From contig NZ_JACSMA010000005.1 in the NCBI RefSeq assembly GCF_018618415.1, positions 1 through 64,000 on the forward strand: a stretch of DNA of 64,000 bases, in the 5' to 3' direction. Under the pieces are notes generated by a model. That model saw nothing but the letters and a program-made list of their open reading frames with translations. It ran no database searches and was not told the origin of the DNA. Of the stretch, positions 1 through 7,762 are shown piece after piece. The stretch is from Exiguobacterium sp. s146 (GTDB lineage Bacteria > Bacillota > Bacilli > Exiguobacteriales > Exiguobacteriaceae). The first letter of the stretch is position 1. Each line of letters begins with the position of its first letter. The position numbers and the translations under genes are program-made.

Positions 1-595
1 CATAAGGTTTCACAGATTGTTCGAATCGAATGCGTGCAAACCACTCTGAGACGGTCTCGTGAGGTTTTCGTTTTTGAGTGTCGCTCAAGGTGTCATTTAG
101 CTCCACGAGTAGTTTTCCAAGCTCAGTATCAGAGGCATAGAGAAAGGTTGGTGTTGTGTTGGTCACCGTGTTCATGTTGGCTCGAACTGAGAATGGTCTC
201 TCGTCAGCCGAGGACGGTGTCGCTTTGCGTCGCCGCTTGTCCCACCAATCCCGTACGCGCTTGTAGTACTTGAGAAATAAAATGAGCAAGAAAGCTATAA
301 CGACCCATTTCAGGACATCTGAAGCAGTCTCTTGATCTTCGCCAGACGCCTTCTTTTCAAACCGTTCTTTTGCCAAAAGATCATACCACCTCGGTATATC
401 ATTCGTATCCTCTAGATTCTCTGTTTTTTCTTTAAAGGTTGCCAATTCACCATCGATATACCTTGGATTTCCCGACATGTCTTGTTGGGTGGGGCGATCT
501 ACAATCATTCCATAAAGGAAAGCCCCGCCGGTTTTAAATAAAGCGAGGATGACTAAGGTCGAAATGATGAAATAATACATTTTTCTTTTCTGCAT
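1..595 (-). CDS. Partial two-helix membrane protein, possibly DUF4129-like
   Basis: An open frame runs from an ATG at 595 to the window edge without a stop, so the 3' end lies outside. A GGAGGG ribosome-binding site sits just upstream on the minus strand. Residues about 7-30 form a hydrophobic segment. A long hydrophilic loop follows, then a second membrane segment (about residues 93-110), a basic run and a cytoplasmic tail ending at the edge in HETVSEWFARIRFE. That tail pattern recalls DUF4129 domains, which are often found beside transglutaminase-like membrane proteins; this is a resemblance by eye only. The gene is divergent from the HTH gene at 849. Function unknown. Confidence 0.6.
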   Translation of the reverse strand, partial: MQKRKMYYFIISTLVILALFKTGGAFLYGMIVDRPTQQDMSGNPRYIDGELATFKEKTENLEDTNDIPRWYDLLAKERFEKKASGEDQETASDVLKWVVIAFLLILFLKYYKRVRDWWDKRRRKATPSSADERPFSVRANMNTVTNTTPTFLYASDTELGKLLVELNDTLSDTQKRKPHETVSEWFARIRFEQSVKPY

Positions 596-780
596 AAACC
601 CTCCTCTTATACAAGTGAAGTTAAAGATATACATCTTACCCCTTAATGTCCCTTTAAATACAAAAAAAGTCAATTATTAAAAAGGATTTCGCTTTTTGAT
701 TCCAAATTAAATTTCTACCATGATTAATTCTCTTAATTTTGATTGATATCCCTTCTAAAAAGTAGAGTTTGTTTCTATAT

Positions 781-832
781 TTTTAACACAATGATCATGG
801 TATTATTTAATGAAATGATCATTGTGTTAAAA
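781..832. promoter_or_regulatory. 18-bp perfect inverted repeat upstream of the HTH gene
   Basis: The arm at 781-798 (TTTTAACACAATGATCAT) is exactly repeated in inverted orientation at 815-832, with a 16-bp AT-rich spacer between them. The spacer holds a possible -10 (TATTAT, 801-806). The right arm ends at the AGGAGG ribosome-binding site of the gene at 849. The position suggests an operator, most simply for autoregulation by the adjacent HTH protein. In RNA it could also form a hairpin next to the ribosome-binding site. The rest of 596-848 is AT-rich intergenic sequence in which I see nothing else. Confidence 0.6.
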
Positions 833-848
833 GGAGGATTATCTTATC

Positions 849-1457
849 ATGTATACGATTGACGAGGCATTTGAAATCTTATCGAAGAACAAGCTCACAA
901 GCCATAAGGAGACGGTCCGCAACTGGGTACGAAAAGGCGTGATCCAGGCAGAACCGCTCGAGTCGCGTAAAAAAGGTTATCGGATCAGTGAGGAGGCGCT
1001 CGAACAGTTCATCAAAGAACGGATGCCTGAAGGATGGGAGCTGTATCCGGAGTCAGTGACAGGGGATGCTCGGGATGTCGTCAAGAATGAAGAAGAGGCC
1101 CCGTATCACGTCGAGGTCGATGTAGAAGCGATTAAAGAGCGAGCCCGCGAGGAGATGTGGTACGAGCTTCTCGGTAAATTCGTCTTCGAGGACTACTTCG
1201 TCCTGAAAAAATCAGAGGTCAAGGCTGCTGTCGAGCATATGCGGTATTCAAAAGAGTTCGGAGCCGAGGTGTGGGATCGTTGCTCGAAGCACACGTGGGG
1301 CCACGCAACACCTCGAGTCCCGTACCTGCTCGATTACTTCATGTTCGAAGGAGAGCGGATTCCCTTCAATAAAGATTTCGGTGGAAGAGATGAACAGATC
1401 ATCCACGCGTTAACTGAAAAAATTCGGCTCGATAAAGTGAAGCGAAAACGTAAATGA
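849..1457 (+). CDS. Helix-turn-helix DNA-binding protein (excisionase/MerR-like N-terminus)
   Basis: The 202-residue protein starts at an ATG behind AGGAGGATTATCTTATC. Residues about 3-55 form an HTH_17-type winged helix (IDEAFEILSKNKLTSHKETVRNW, then a basic wing and RISEEALEQFI), as in excisionase-like and MerR-like DNA binders. The remaining 145 residues are charged and have no family I recognise. They include a Trp/Cys/His-containing stretch (WDRCSKHTWGH, about 142-152). The gene is monocistronic, with an 18-bp inverted repeat upstream and a terminator 5 bp after the stop. Its likely role is transcriptional regulation of itself and perhaps the divergent membrane-protein gene. It could instead act in DNA transactions such as recombination directionality. 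Confidence 0.7.
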   Translation: MYTIDEAFEILSKNKLTSHKETVRNWVRKGVIQAEPLESRKKGYRISEEALEQFIKERMPEGWELYPESVTGDARDVVKNEEEAPYHVEVDVEAIKERAREEMWYELLGKFVFEDYFVLKKSEVKAAVEHMRYSKEFGAEVWDRCSKHTWGHATPRVPYLLDYFMFEGERIPFNKDFGGRDEQIIHALTEKIRLDKVKRKRK

Positions 1458-1461
1458 ACAT

Positions 1462-1499
1462 AAAAAGACATTCTCTTAAAAATAGAGGATGTCTTTTTA
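1462..1499. terminator. Bidirectional Rho-independent terminator
   Basis: A 15-bp stem (1462-1476 with 1484-1498, one G-T pair) is flanked by A5 on the left and T5 on the right. It can therefore terminate the HTH gene (+) and the convergent nuclease gene (-). Confidence 0.85.
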
Positions 1500-1533
1500 T
1501 ACAATCATCATTGTTTTAATTTTCAGGTTAAAA

Positions 1534-2475
1534 TCATTCCCCGACCATTCCGTCGTTGTCGTTATCACGCATATAGGGGTAGAGCCAATGGTCGCTCATG
1601 ATCGGCATCGTGAAACCGGCGTCTTTCGCTTCCTGGATCGTCACCTGACCGTTCCCATTCGTATCTACGCTCGAGACATCGCCTGTGGCCTCAAGTGTAG
1701 CTGCGGGTTCCGGTTCACTTTCTGTGAGGCCGAGTGTTTCGTTCACTTCATCCGGGTTAACGTTGTCGAAGGAATCGGTGACGACATTTCCTCTGACAGT
1801 GTAGGTGTACTTATAGTGTGAAGGGGTGTGTGTGCTCGTATCTGGATACGTGATGATCGCCTCGAAGTCGGCCGCGCCGCCGGCCTTACGGATTACATCC
1901 TCCATATAGGCCTGGTCCCCGTAGCGGTTGAGCGTGCTATCCTGTGGTGTGATGTTGTAGGCGTTCGAGACGCCCCCGAGCGAGTCGGCGATGACGTGGC
2001 CTTCATCGAGATCACTGTGTTCGACGCCTGGGACCTTCGCCTCGTCATGATAGTAGCGGCCATCCGAGGTCACATCCTCCGAATCATCATCCTGCAAGAT
2101 GATCTGATCGGCGATGACACGAATCAATTGACCATGTTCGTTCGTGAACGCCCAATACTCGCGATCTCCATATCCGATATCGACGACGACGTTCGCCTCA
2201 CGGTACCCGGACAAATCGCCACCGTCAACATTGATCAGTTTATAGCCGGAGAATTGATTGTTATCCGAATTTGTGACCGTTCTCTCGGCTTCTGCAGGCT
2301 CTTCTGCAGTCGTCTCCGTATTTGAGTCGTCTGTGCTCGTTTCGGTCGTCTCGACGACTTCTTCTGTTTGAGTAGCAGGCTCCTCTGCTTTCTCATTTGT
2401 AGAAGGGGTGTTTTCACTGGTACAACCGGCCATCAGCAGGATGGCCAAAGGGAAGGCTAAGTAGGTAAATTTCAT
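1534..2475 (-). CDS. Secreted DNA/RNA non-specific endonuclease lipoprotein with EF-hand
   Basis: A 313-residue protein. The N-terminus is a lipoprotein signal with lipobox LLMAGC (lipidated Cys18). A Thr/Glu-rich linker to about residue 70 follows. Residues about 75-235 form an Endonuclease_NS_2-type domain, related to DNA-entry nucleases such as NucA: the DEGHVIADSLGG stretch carries the catalytic His, and NAYNITPQDSTLNR supplies the metal-binding Asn. The C-terminus has an EF-hand calcium loop (DTNGNGQVTIQEA) and ends in a second DNDNDG acidic loop. It should degrade DNA at the outer face of the membrane or wall. Possible roles are nutrition, biofilm turnover, cutting incoming DNA or clearing competitor DNA. 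The gene is monocistronic and converges on the HTH gene. Family assignment is firm; role is inference. Confidence 0.85.
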   Translation of the reverse strand: MKFTYLAFPLAILLMAGCTSENTPSTNEKAEEPATQTEEVVETTETSTDDSNTETTAEEPAEAERTVTNSDNNQFSGYKLINVDGGDLSGYREANVVVDIGYGDREYWAFTNEHGQLIRVIADQIILQDDDSEDVTSDGRYYHDEAKVPGVEHSDLDEGHVIADSLGGVSNAYNITPQDSTLNRYGDQAYMEDVIRKAGGAADFEAIITYPDTSTHTPSHYKYTYTVRGNVVTDSFDNVNPDEVNETLGLTESEPEPAATLEATGDVSSVDTNGNGQVTIQEAKDAGFTMPIMSDHWLYPYMRDNDNDGMVGE

Positions 2476-2531
2476 TTTGTTCTCCTTATAGCATGTATAT
2501 ATGTAGATGAGTCAATACGATCTATGTTCAA

Positions 2532-2912
2532 TTATATCCTCCGCATGTTTACGATGCGCCAATCCTTCACGTTTTGTTCGTCCATATGTTGAGTGACGCG
2601 TTCAATCATTCCAAATCGTTCGCGCTGACAAAAGTTGTAGGCTTCTTCCGGTAATGGCAGTTCTACCTCAATTGTGACTTTCACTTTTTTTCTTCGTTTG
2701 TTGAATCGACTTAGCAAATGATGTTCTAGCTTCGTGATGAACGCGTCGTCGCCAACACCCTCTTCTGACTTCAGTACGCCGGTTATCTCAGTACTGATTC
2801 CATCAAGGTGGTGTTTGATTTCAAACGGTGTCGCATCCAAGTACTCGCAAAGGTGATCAAAGCGTAGTATCTCTGTACTGTGATATTGCTGGATCCATTC
2901 TTGAAGTCGCAT
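2532..2912 (-). CDS. Conserved-looking hypothetical protein, 126 aa
   Basis: A soluble protein with no signal or membrane segment. The first 45 residues look helical and could be an N-terminal helical bundle. The middle contains a very basic strand (FNKRRKKVKVTIEVELPLPEEA), and the C-terminus is a short alpha/beta segment. Upstream of the ATG there is only a weak AAGGGG-like site. Codon use matches the flanking plasmid genes. I do not recognise the family and assign no function. Confidence 0.5.
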   Translation of the reverse strand: MRLQEWIQQYHSTEILRFDHLCEYLDATPFEIKHHLDGISTEITGVLKSEEGVGDDAFITKLEHHLLSRFNKRRKKVKVTIEVELPLPEEAYNFCQRERFGMIERVTQHMDEQNVKDWRIVNMRRI

Positions 2913-3035
2913 AAGGAGAACCCCTTTTTAGTTCAAGTGTACCTCGTAGGGTTGTAATAAACAGTGACGAAGTCGTGTACAGCGTGTGTAAGGTGCCGCA
3001 CATGAGACCTGTTCGATTTCATATTCTGTCCTTCC

Positions 3036-3317
3036 TTAAAAACGGACTTTGTTCCGGATCTTCATCTCTTCCAACTTTGCCTTTTTCACATCAGGATCAG
3101 TGGTGAACCTATAGCTGCTTCCCTCATGGATCCAGGTCTCATCAAGAATGATGCCATTCATAATGTGACGATACGGCATTGCGGTGCATAACGTGTATCC
3201 CTTCAGATAGTGTGTAGCTTCCTGAATGGAGACACACTCCTTTAATTCTACCCCGTCTTTAAAAATCAGGACCGGTTTATTCGTCTTGTTTATTGCGATT
3301 GGTTTTCGTAAATCCAT
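3036..3317 (-). CDS. Small hypothetical protein, 93 aa
   Basis: I place the start at the ATG (3315-3317) giving MDLRKPIAINKTNKPVLIF, because AGGAGG lies about 10 bp upstream. An in-frame TTG seven codons earlier overlaps that ribosome-binding site and is less likely. The sequence (KPVLIFKDGVELKECVSIQEATHYL, then an alpha/beta tail) resembles small plasmid or phage proteins with an AP2/HNH-associated-like fold, but I cannot name a family. It stands alone between two intergenic stretches on the minus strand. Function unknown. Confidence 0.5.
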   Translation of the reverse strand: MDLRKPIAINKTNKPVLIFKDGVELKECVSIQEATHYLKGYTLCTAMPYRHIMNGIILDETWIHEGSSYRFTTDPDVKKAKLEEMKIRNKVRF

Positions 3318-3461
3318 TTCTCTCACTCCTCCTATCAATTACACCTTGCCTATTTATGTATACGGTCAACCACAGGAATAAGAAGCTATTTAACAAATAC
3401 CGGATTATAATAAAGGTGTGTTGGATAATTTTACAATAATTATAAAGTGGAGTGATAGAAG

Positions 3462-4304
3462 ATGAATAAATTGATCAAGATTGGGAGTGCCGTTCTATTT
3501 AGTGGAGCGCTATTGGTGTCGCCATACGGGGAAGCATCAGCCGCTGCGAGCATCAAAGTCCATTACATCGATGTCGGGCAAGGGGACGCCATCTACATCA
3601 AGATGCCAAGCGGTGAGGACGTCATCATTGACGGTGGGAACAAAGGTAAAGGGGATGCCATCGTCGCCTATCTCAAAAAACAAAAAGTCGACGATATCGA
3701 AGTATTGATCTCGACGCATCCGGATGCGGATCATATCGGTGGATTGGACGAAATTTTAGATGCCTACCGTGTCGAGAACGTCTACGCACCAAAAGTGAAA
3801 CACACAACCCAAGCCTACAAAGACTTCCTTCAAGCCGTGAAACGGGAAGGGAAGACCATCAAAACGGCACAGGCTGGCGTGAAACTGCCGATCAAAGGTG
3901 TCAGTGCGAAGTTTGTGGGTCCGGTCAAATCCTACTCGAACAGTGACTTGAACAACTGGAGTGCAGTCCTTCATGTCACGTACAAGAAGAACACGTTCTT
4001 GTTCACAGGGGACGCGGAACACGTTTCTGAGAAGGACATGATGGCCAAGAAGCAGACGCTCCGTGCAGATGTCTTGAAGGTGGGGCATCACGGTGCCAAG
4101 ACGTCGACGAGCAGCACGTTCCTGAATACGGTCAAACCGAAGCATGCCGTCATCAGTGTCGGGAAGAACAACTACGGGCACCCGACGTCCGAAGTGGTGA
4201 CGAACTTAAAACGCCAAAAAGCGAACACGCTTCGTACAGACAAAAATGGCACGATCATTATCACAGGAAACGGCTCGAGTTACGCCGTGAAGAAATCAAA
4301 ATGA
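3462..4304 (+). CDS. Secreted ComEC-like metallo-beta-lactamase fold hydrolase
   Basis: A 280-residue protein with a Sec signal (MNKLIKIGSAVLFSGALLVS, predicted cut after ASA near residue 28). The mature part is an MBL-fold hydrolase of the ComEC/Rec2 C-terminal type: HYIDVGQGDAIYI and VIIDGG at the start, the metal motif STHPDADHIGG, then FTGDAE, VGHHGAKTSTS and a late His in YGHPTSEVV. Related ComEC domains are thought to degrade one DNA strand during uptake; free secreted versions are mostly uncharacterised nucleases or phosphodiesterases. The gene overlaps the DUF3006 gene by ATGA, a widespread pairing. With the nuclease at 1534 it gives the plasmid two exported candidate nucleases. Substrate is not established. 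Confidence 0.85.
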   Translation: MNKLIKIGSAVLFSGALLVSPYGEASAAASIKVHYIDVGQGDAIYIKMPSGEDVIIDGGNKGKGDAIVAYLKKQKVDDIEVLISTHPDADHIGGLDEILDAYRVENVYAPKVKHTTQAYKDFLQAVKREGKTIKTAQAGVKLPIKGVSAKFVGPVKSYSNSDLNNWSAVLHVTYKKNTFLFTGDAEHVSEKDMMAKKQTLRADVLKVGHHGAKTSTSSTFLNTVKPKHAVISVGKNNYGHPTSEVVTNLKRQKANTLRTDKNGTIIITGNGSSYAVKKSK

Positions 4305-4525
4305 AGCGACGCAGAGGGATCATCGACCGGTTTGAAGGAGATCTGGCTGTCGTCGAATTCGGAGAAGTGATGGAGGATATTCCAAAGTCACGACTTCCAG
4401 ACACGGTTCAACCTGGTGACGTGCTTTGGTTTTATGAAGATGGGAAAGTTGAAGTGGACGCCAAGGAACGCAAACGATTATCGAGTGATATCGATGAGTT
4501 GATGGATGAGCTTTGGGAAGATTAA
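4301..4525 (+). CDS. DUF3006 family protein
   Basis: A 74-residue protein whose ATG overlaps the stop of the MBL gene (ATGA), so the two are translationally coupled. The sequence GIIDRFEGDLAVVEF, then a Pro-rich turn and GDVLWFYEDGKVEVD, fits DUF3006, a small beta-barrel family usually encoded beside ComEC-like MBL proteins. It has no export signal and probably acts in the cytoplasm. Its molecular role is unknown; partnership with the MBL protein is inferred from gene order. The acidic C-terminus (DIDELMDELWED) is typical of the family. Confidence 0.8.
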   Translation: MKRRRGIIDRFEGDLAVVEFGEVMEDIPKSRLPDTVQPGDVLWFYEDGKVEVDAKERKRLSSDIDELMDELWED

Positions 4526-4629
4526 AAACGAGTATCAATTATTCATGATTGTATTTTTAAAACTTACAAATCAGTATTTTTTAATAAAGACAAATCGGCA
4601 AATAATTTTTATCTAAATATAAAGCTCGA

Positions 4630-4656
4630 TTGACATTGAATAAAAACTGATATAAA
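4630..4656 (+). promoter_or_regulatory. Putative promoter of the mph leader
   Basis: TTGACA (4630-4635) and TATAAA (4651-4656) lie upstream of the leader peptide. The 15-bp spacer is shorter than the 17-bp optimum, so the call is moderate. The AT-rich stretch 4526-4693 holds nothing else that I can see. Confidence 0.5.
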
Positions 4657-4693
4657 GTCAACAGCATAATATTCACTAGGAGGATTGTTAAGA

Positions 4694-4741
4694 ATGATGC
4701 ACGCCGGGAGATTACGCCACCACACTTTGAACAATGGCTAA
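4694..4741 (+). CDS. Leader peptide of the macrolide resistance gene (MMHAGRLRHHTLNNG)
   Basis: A 15-codon frame starts 8 bp after AGGAGG. Its product, MMHAGRLRHHTLNNG, carries an RLR (+X+) motif and a THR-LEU-ASN tail. The ErmD leader, as I recall it (MTHSMRLRFPTLNQ), has the same MxHxxRLRxxTLN spacing and is an established macrolide-dependent arrest peptide. The frame ends about 320 bp before the phosphotransferase start. Between them lie a 9-bp hairpin, a long-range 10-bp pairing and a terminator. I infer that macrolide-bound ribosomes stall at RLR and alter folding of the downstream RNA. A second in-frame ATG directly follows the first. Confidence 0.75.
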   Translation: MMHAGRLRHHTLNNG

Positions 4742-4758
4742 TTGAATATGTTCAAAGG

Positions 4759-4920
4759 CTCTGTTTTCATAAAACAGAGTAAATGGGAGTAGTCTGCACA
4801 TTTTTATCAATCTTTGACGAAGAAACCACACACTTACAAACATAGCAGATTTACAACTCTTTTTGTCGTGTCCTTTTATTTTTGATAATGGACGCTTCTT
4901 GGTTGTAGCTCATTTACTCT
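4759..4920 (+). promoter_or_regulatory. mph leader RNA with mutually exclusive hairpins
   Basis: Hairpin 1 is a 9-bp stem (4759-4767 with 4771-4779, loop CAT) beginning 18 bases after the leader stop. The segment 4776-4785 (AGAGTAAATG), which includes the end of that stem, is perfectly complementary to 4911-4920 (CATTTACTCT). The long-range pairing and hairpin 1 therefore compete. The distal partner ends two bases before the terminator stem at 4923, so the switch could influence read-through. The pairing is seen in the sequence; the mechanism is inference. Confidence 0.55.
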
Positions 4921-4922
4921 TG

Positions 4923-4955
4923 ATCACAGACACCATTTTGTCTGTGATTTTTTTT
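4923..4955 (+). terminator. Intrinsic terminator inside the mph leader (attenuator)
   Basis: A 10-bp perfect stem (4923-4932 with 4939-4948) with a 6-base loop is followed by a run of T. It lies downstream of the leader peptide and about 110 bp upstream of the phosphotransferase. Transcripts from the leader promoter would stop here unless the structure is prevented. Confidence 0.85.
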
Positions 4956-5064
4956 ATGACTTCATTTAGTTAAGTCTAATTAGAAAAGATTGAAATGAAA
5001 AAGTATTAAAAATGCATACATTTCACTTGCTTATCGCACAACATAAAAATTGGAGGAACAAATC

Positions 5065-5955
5065 ATGAACGAATTTAAACGGCTTGCAAAAAATAAAGGA
5101 TTAGATGTGTTAGAGAATAGCATTGTGGTAAATGAATCGGGTGTTGATTTTCAAGTTGCTTATGCAAAAGATACGCTTGGTAGCAAGTGGATACTAAGAA
5201 TTCCTCGAAGATTAGATTCGATGAGGAGCGCCTTGAAAGAAAAGGGGGCACTAGAAATTATGGAAGAACATGTGAGTTTTCAAGTTCCAAATTGGTCAAT
5301 TTTTGATGATGAACTAATTGCGTATAAGCAATTAGATGGTGTTCCGGTTGCAACAATTGATGTAGAGCAACAAGATTACATTTGGAGTTTTGACAAAGAG
5401 AATACACCACAATCTTACTATCAGTCATTAGGTAAAGTGTTGGCAGAACTACACACATTACCACATCGACACTTCAAAGAAATCGGTATCAAAACTCTAT
5501 ATGCTAGAGATTTAAACAGTTCAATGAAGATACGGATGGAGAAGGTGAGACAGAAGTATCATGTGAATTCAGAGCTATGGGAGCGTTGGCAAGAATGGTT
5601 GGCGAATGATTCGCTATGGCCATCGCATGTAGGTGTAAGCCACGGGGATTTACACCCTGGCCACATACTAATAAATAAGAATTTTGAGGTCTCTGGTTTG
5701 ATAGATTGGACAGAAATTAGTATTGCGGACACATCTGTGGATTTTCTATCACATCTATTACTGTTTGGTAAGGATGGTTTGACAAAGTTACTCGATGCTT
5801 ACGACAATGCAGGCGGAAGAACATGGTCAAGAATGGATGAGCATATAATTGAGTTGTTAACAACCAGCGCAATAACTGTAGCTGAATTCGCAGAGATATC
5901 TGACCTACAAGATATGCGTGAAACAGCTGCTCATATGCTTACACAAAATGTATGA
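5065..5955 (+). CDS. mph: Macrolide 2'-phosphotransferase
   Basis: A 296-residue aminoglycoside-phosphotransferase-fold kinase. It transfers phosphate from a nucleotide (GTP in studied Mph enzymes) to the 2'-OH of the desosamine of 14- and 15-membered macrolides, inactivating them in the cytoplasm. Recognition points are NESGVDFQVAYAKD near the N-terminus, WILRIPRR, the catalytic loop VSHGDLHPGHILIN (Brenner-type HGDxxxxN) and the metal-binding segment VSGLIDWTEISIADTSVDF. The length is usual for the family. The start is the ATG at 5065 behind GGAGGA; an in-frame TTG at 5050 overlaps that site and is rejected. The subfamily letter cannot be given without a search. Expression is probably macrolide-inducible through the upstream leader. 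The gene is more AT-rich than the transfer genes, consistent with separate acquisition. Confidence 0.9.
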   Translation: MNEFKRLAKNKGLDVLENSIVVNESGVDFQVAYAKDTLGSKWILRIPRRLDSMRSALKEKGALEIMEEHVSFQVPNWSIFDDELIAYKQLDGVPVATIDVEQQDYIWSFDKENTPQSYYQSLGKVLAELHTLPHRHFKEIGIKTLYARDLNSSMKIRMEKVRQKYHVNSELWERWQEWLANDSLWPSHVGVSHGDLHPGHILINKNFEVSGLIDWTEISIADTSVDFLSHLLLFGKDGLTKLLDAYDNAGGRTWSRMDEHIIELLTTSAITVAEFAEISDLQDMRETAAHMLTQNV

Positions 5956-5989
5956 GGTAAAAGCAATGGCAGCGCTCTGAAATTGAAAA

Positions 5990-6017
5990 GGGTATGAATT
6001 TTAAAATCATCATACCC
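5990..6017 (-). terminator. Terminator of the minus-strand transfer region
   Basis: GGGTATGA (5990-5997) pairs with TCATACCC (6010-6017). On the minus strand the hairpin is followed by TTTTCAATTTC. It lies just past the stop of the ArdC-like gene. Confidence 0.65.
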
Positions 6018-6024
6018 ACGAATG

Positions 6025-7461
6025 TCACCAGAGTCTTTCGATGTTAAACAATGAAATTCTTGAAAGGGACTTTTGTTCTTCATCTAACAACACGTCATGC
6101 CAGTGATTTTCAAGCGATTTCAGGACCGGTCTCTCCAAACGATTGGTTTTTTCAAGATGGTGTAAAGGATGTACGGCACTTTCCGGGACGAAGTGACCAC
6201 TGACCAATGGTTGATTCGGTAATGCGATTGTATAAGCCACAAGCTGATCTTCACTGAAGTCATGATTATTGGCGATGCCGAACTGCTGAAACCCGAGACC
6301 CATACCATGAATATACATGAGCGGCTCATCGACGCGATCCACCTTCAGGTTCGTCTCGAGGGCCGCTTTTGCGTTCAGATAGGGCTCCACCTCCTCGGGG
6401 AACACACTTTGTACGGCATGCACCCGTTCATAAAGACTGAGGTCAGCGTCTTTCCATCCCATTGGCCGCTCCAGCTGTTCAAGGTAATCAAGAGGGCTCT
6501 GCTCTTTCTCCTGTTGCAAGGTGTTCACCTTTTCTAAGTGTGTCTCGATATGTTCGAGGAAGCCTGCGGACGTCTGGTGGACCTCCTGCAACAATTTTTC
6601 CTTGTCGAGGAGTTCCTTGTCTTTCGTCCAACCGGCCAGATAGGAGAGCGAGAAGTCGTCCGTCGAGAACCCGAGTTGATGTGAGACGACATAGGCGACC
6701 ATCTCGGCTTGGAACTCCTTCTCGGGTGCCGTGAGCGGATGATCGCGTTCAAAATTCCGCTCCTGATTGTGTAGCTCCGCATGGGCAAGCTCGTGGATCA
6801 GGACGCTGATGTCCTCGATAGATGAGTTCCGCGGGTTCAAGGCAATCGCATGTAGCTCCGGATAGTAACAGCCCTTCGCCGTTCCGATCTCGTCGAGCGG
6901 TTCATCCAACAGCGTCACATTCCGGGCATCCGCGAGCGTCGTCAAGGCGTCACGGATGTCTTGTTCGTTCTCCATCCCGCCGTCCCGGTGATACCGTTTG
7001 AAGATGTCCGAGACCTCGATTCCTTTCTCGCGTGCGTCGGTCTGCGTGTACTCGAACACGTGACCGATCTTGAAGTACATCATCTTGCGTGACGGGATGC
7101 GTCCTTGTTTCACGCCGTCCTTGATTGGCTTCGGTGCCTTGCTGAGCGGTACCCATTCATCTTTGTGCAAGACATACGTCACCGGGTTCGGGACAAATAC
7201 TTTGATGCCACGCTCACCTTTTTGGACCTGTGCGCCTTGCTTTTCCCAGAACGGGTAAGAGCCGACCGCGACCGCGCCGGGGAATTGGGACTCGATCAAA
7301 ATTGCGTTCCGCATCGAGTATTGATGAAACTTGCCGAGGAACTGTAGATGTTCCCGGATTTTTTCCGGACTCTCGAAGTAGCTGTCGATCTGTTTTCCCA
7401 TCTGTTCGGTCAAGGCCTCGAGCTCGGCCTTCCGTTCTTCGTTCGTCTTCATCTTGGCCAT
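6025..7461 (-). CDS. ardC: ArdC-type antirestriction protein with zincin-like domain
   Basis: A 478-residue protein. Residues about 10-135 match the ArdC N-terminal ssDNA-binding domain (HQYSMRNAILIESQFPGAVAVGSYPFWEKQGAQV followed by KGERGIKVFVP). Residues about 180-260 contain a gluzincin-like site, HELAHAELH at 223-231, with acidic candidates for the third ligand in EFQAEMVAYVV. The C-terminal third is unassigned. ArdC proteins of conjugative plasmids bind ssDNA and protect the incoming strand from restriction in the recipient. This is the last gene of the minus-strand transfer block, next to the relaxase genes, which fits an early role in a new host. Whether the metal site is proteolytic here is not known. 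Confidence 0.8.
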   Translation of the reverse strand: MAKMKTNEERKAELEALTEQMGKQIDSYFESPEKIREHLQFLGKFHQYSMRNAILIESQFPGAVAVGSYPFWEKQGAQVQKGERGIKVFVPNPVTYVLHKDEWVPLSKAPKPIKDGVKQGRIPSRKMMYFKIGHVFEYTQTDAREKGIEVSDIFKRYHRDGGMENEQDIRDALTTLADARNVTLLDEPLDEIGTAKGCYYPELHAIALNPRNSSIEDISVLIHELAHAELHNQERNFERDHPLTAPEKEFQAEMVAYVVSHQLGFSTDDFSLSYLAGWTKDKELLDKEKLLQEVHQTSAGFLEHIETHLEKVNTLQQEKEQSPLDYLEQLERPMGWKDADLSLYERVHAVQSVFPEEVEPYLNAKAALETNLKVDRVDEPLMYIHGMGLGFQQFGIANNHDFSEDQLVAYTIALPNQPLVSGHFVPESAVHPLHHLEKTNRLERPVLKSLENHWHDVLLDEEQKSLSRISLFNIERLW

Positions 7462-7465
7462 CGTG

Positions 7466-7762
7466 TCAGACTCCTTCCTTCAACAAGTCGGTGACAGATT
7501 CATCACTATCCGCAAATTCGTCCAGTTCACGCTCGAGTTGTGGCGACGTTTCCGGTATGTCGAGTAACAGCTGTGTCCGCTCGAAATTGACGGGAAGCAA
7601 GACGATCTCGTCTTGCGCGACGGCGGTCAAAAGTTGGTGCTCGGAAACGGACACCGGCATGTCGTATCGCTTTCCATAGATGAGGACCGTGACGGTATCC
7701 GGTTGAAGCGTCAACAGTTGTCCCATCGTGAAGGGACGGTCAAGTGGTCGCATAAGATTCAT
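7466..7762 (-). CDS. Small hypothetical protein of the mobilisation module, 98 aa
   Basis: The ATG overlaps the stop of the preceding gene (GGATGA), so translation is coupled, and the ArdC-like gene follows after 4 bp. The protein is soluble, with an N-terminal beta-rich half (VTVLIYGKRYDMPVSVSEHQLL) and an acidic helical C-terminus (ERELDEFADSDESVTDLLKEG). No family is recognised. The conserved packing between the relaxase and ArdC genes suggests an accessory role in DNA processing or establishment. Confidence 0.6.
   Translation of the reverse strand: MNLMRPLDRPFTMGQLLTLQPDTVTVLIYGKRYDMPVSVSEHQLLTAVAQDEIVLLPVNFERTQLLLDIPETSPQLERELDEFADSDESVTDLLKEGV

Noticed and set aside
34-273. Plus-strand open frame of 79 codons
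   Set aside because: It lies opposite the convincing minus-strand membrane protein, with no ribosome-binding site.
4759-4779. Terminal repeat of an insertion sequence (GGCTCTGTT start)
   Set aside because: No partner end or transposase is found; the hairpin fits the leader RNA better.
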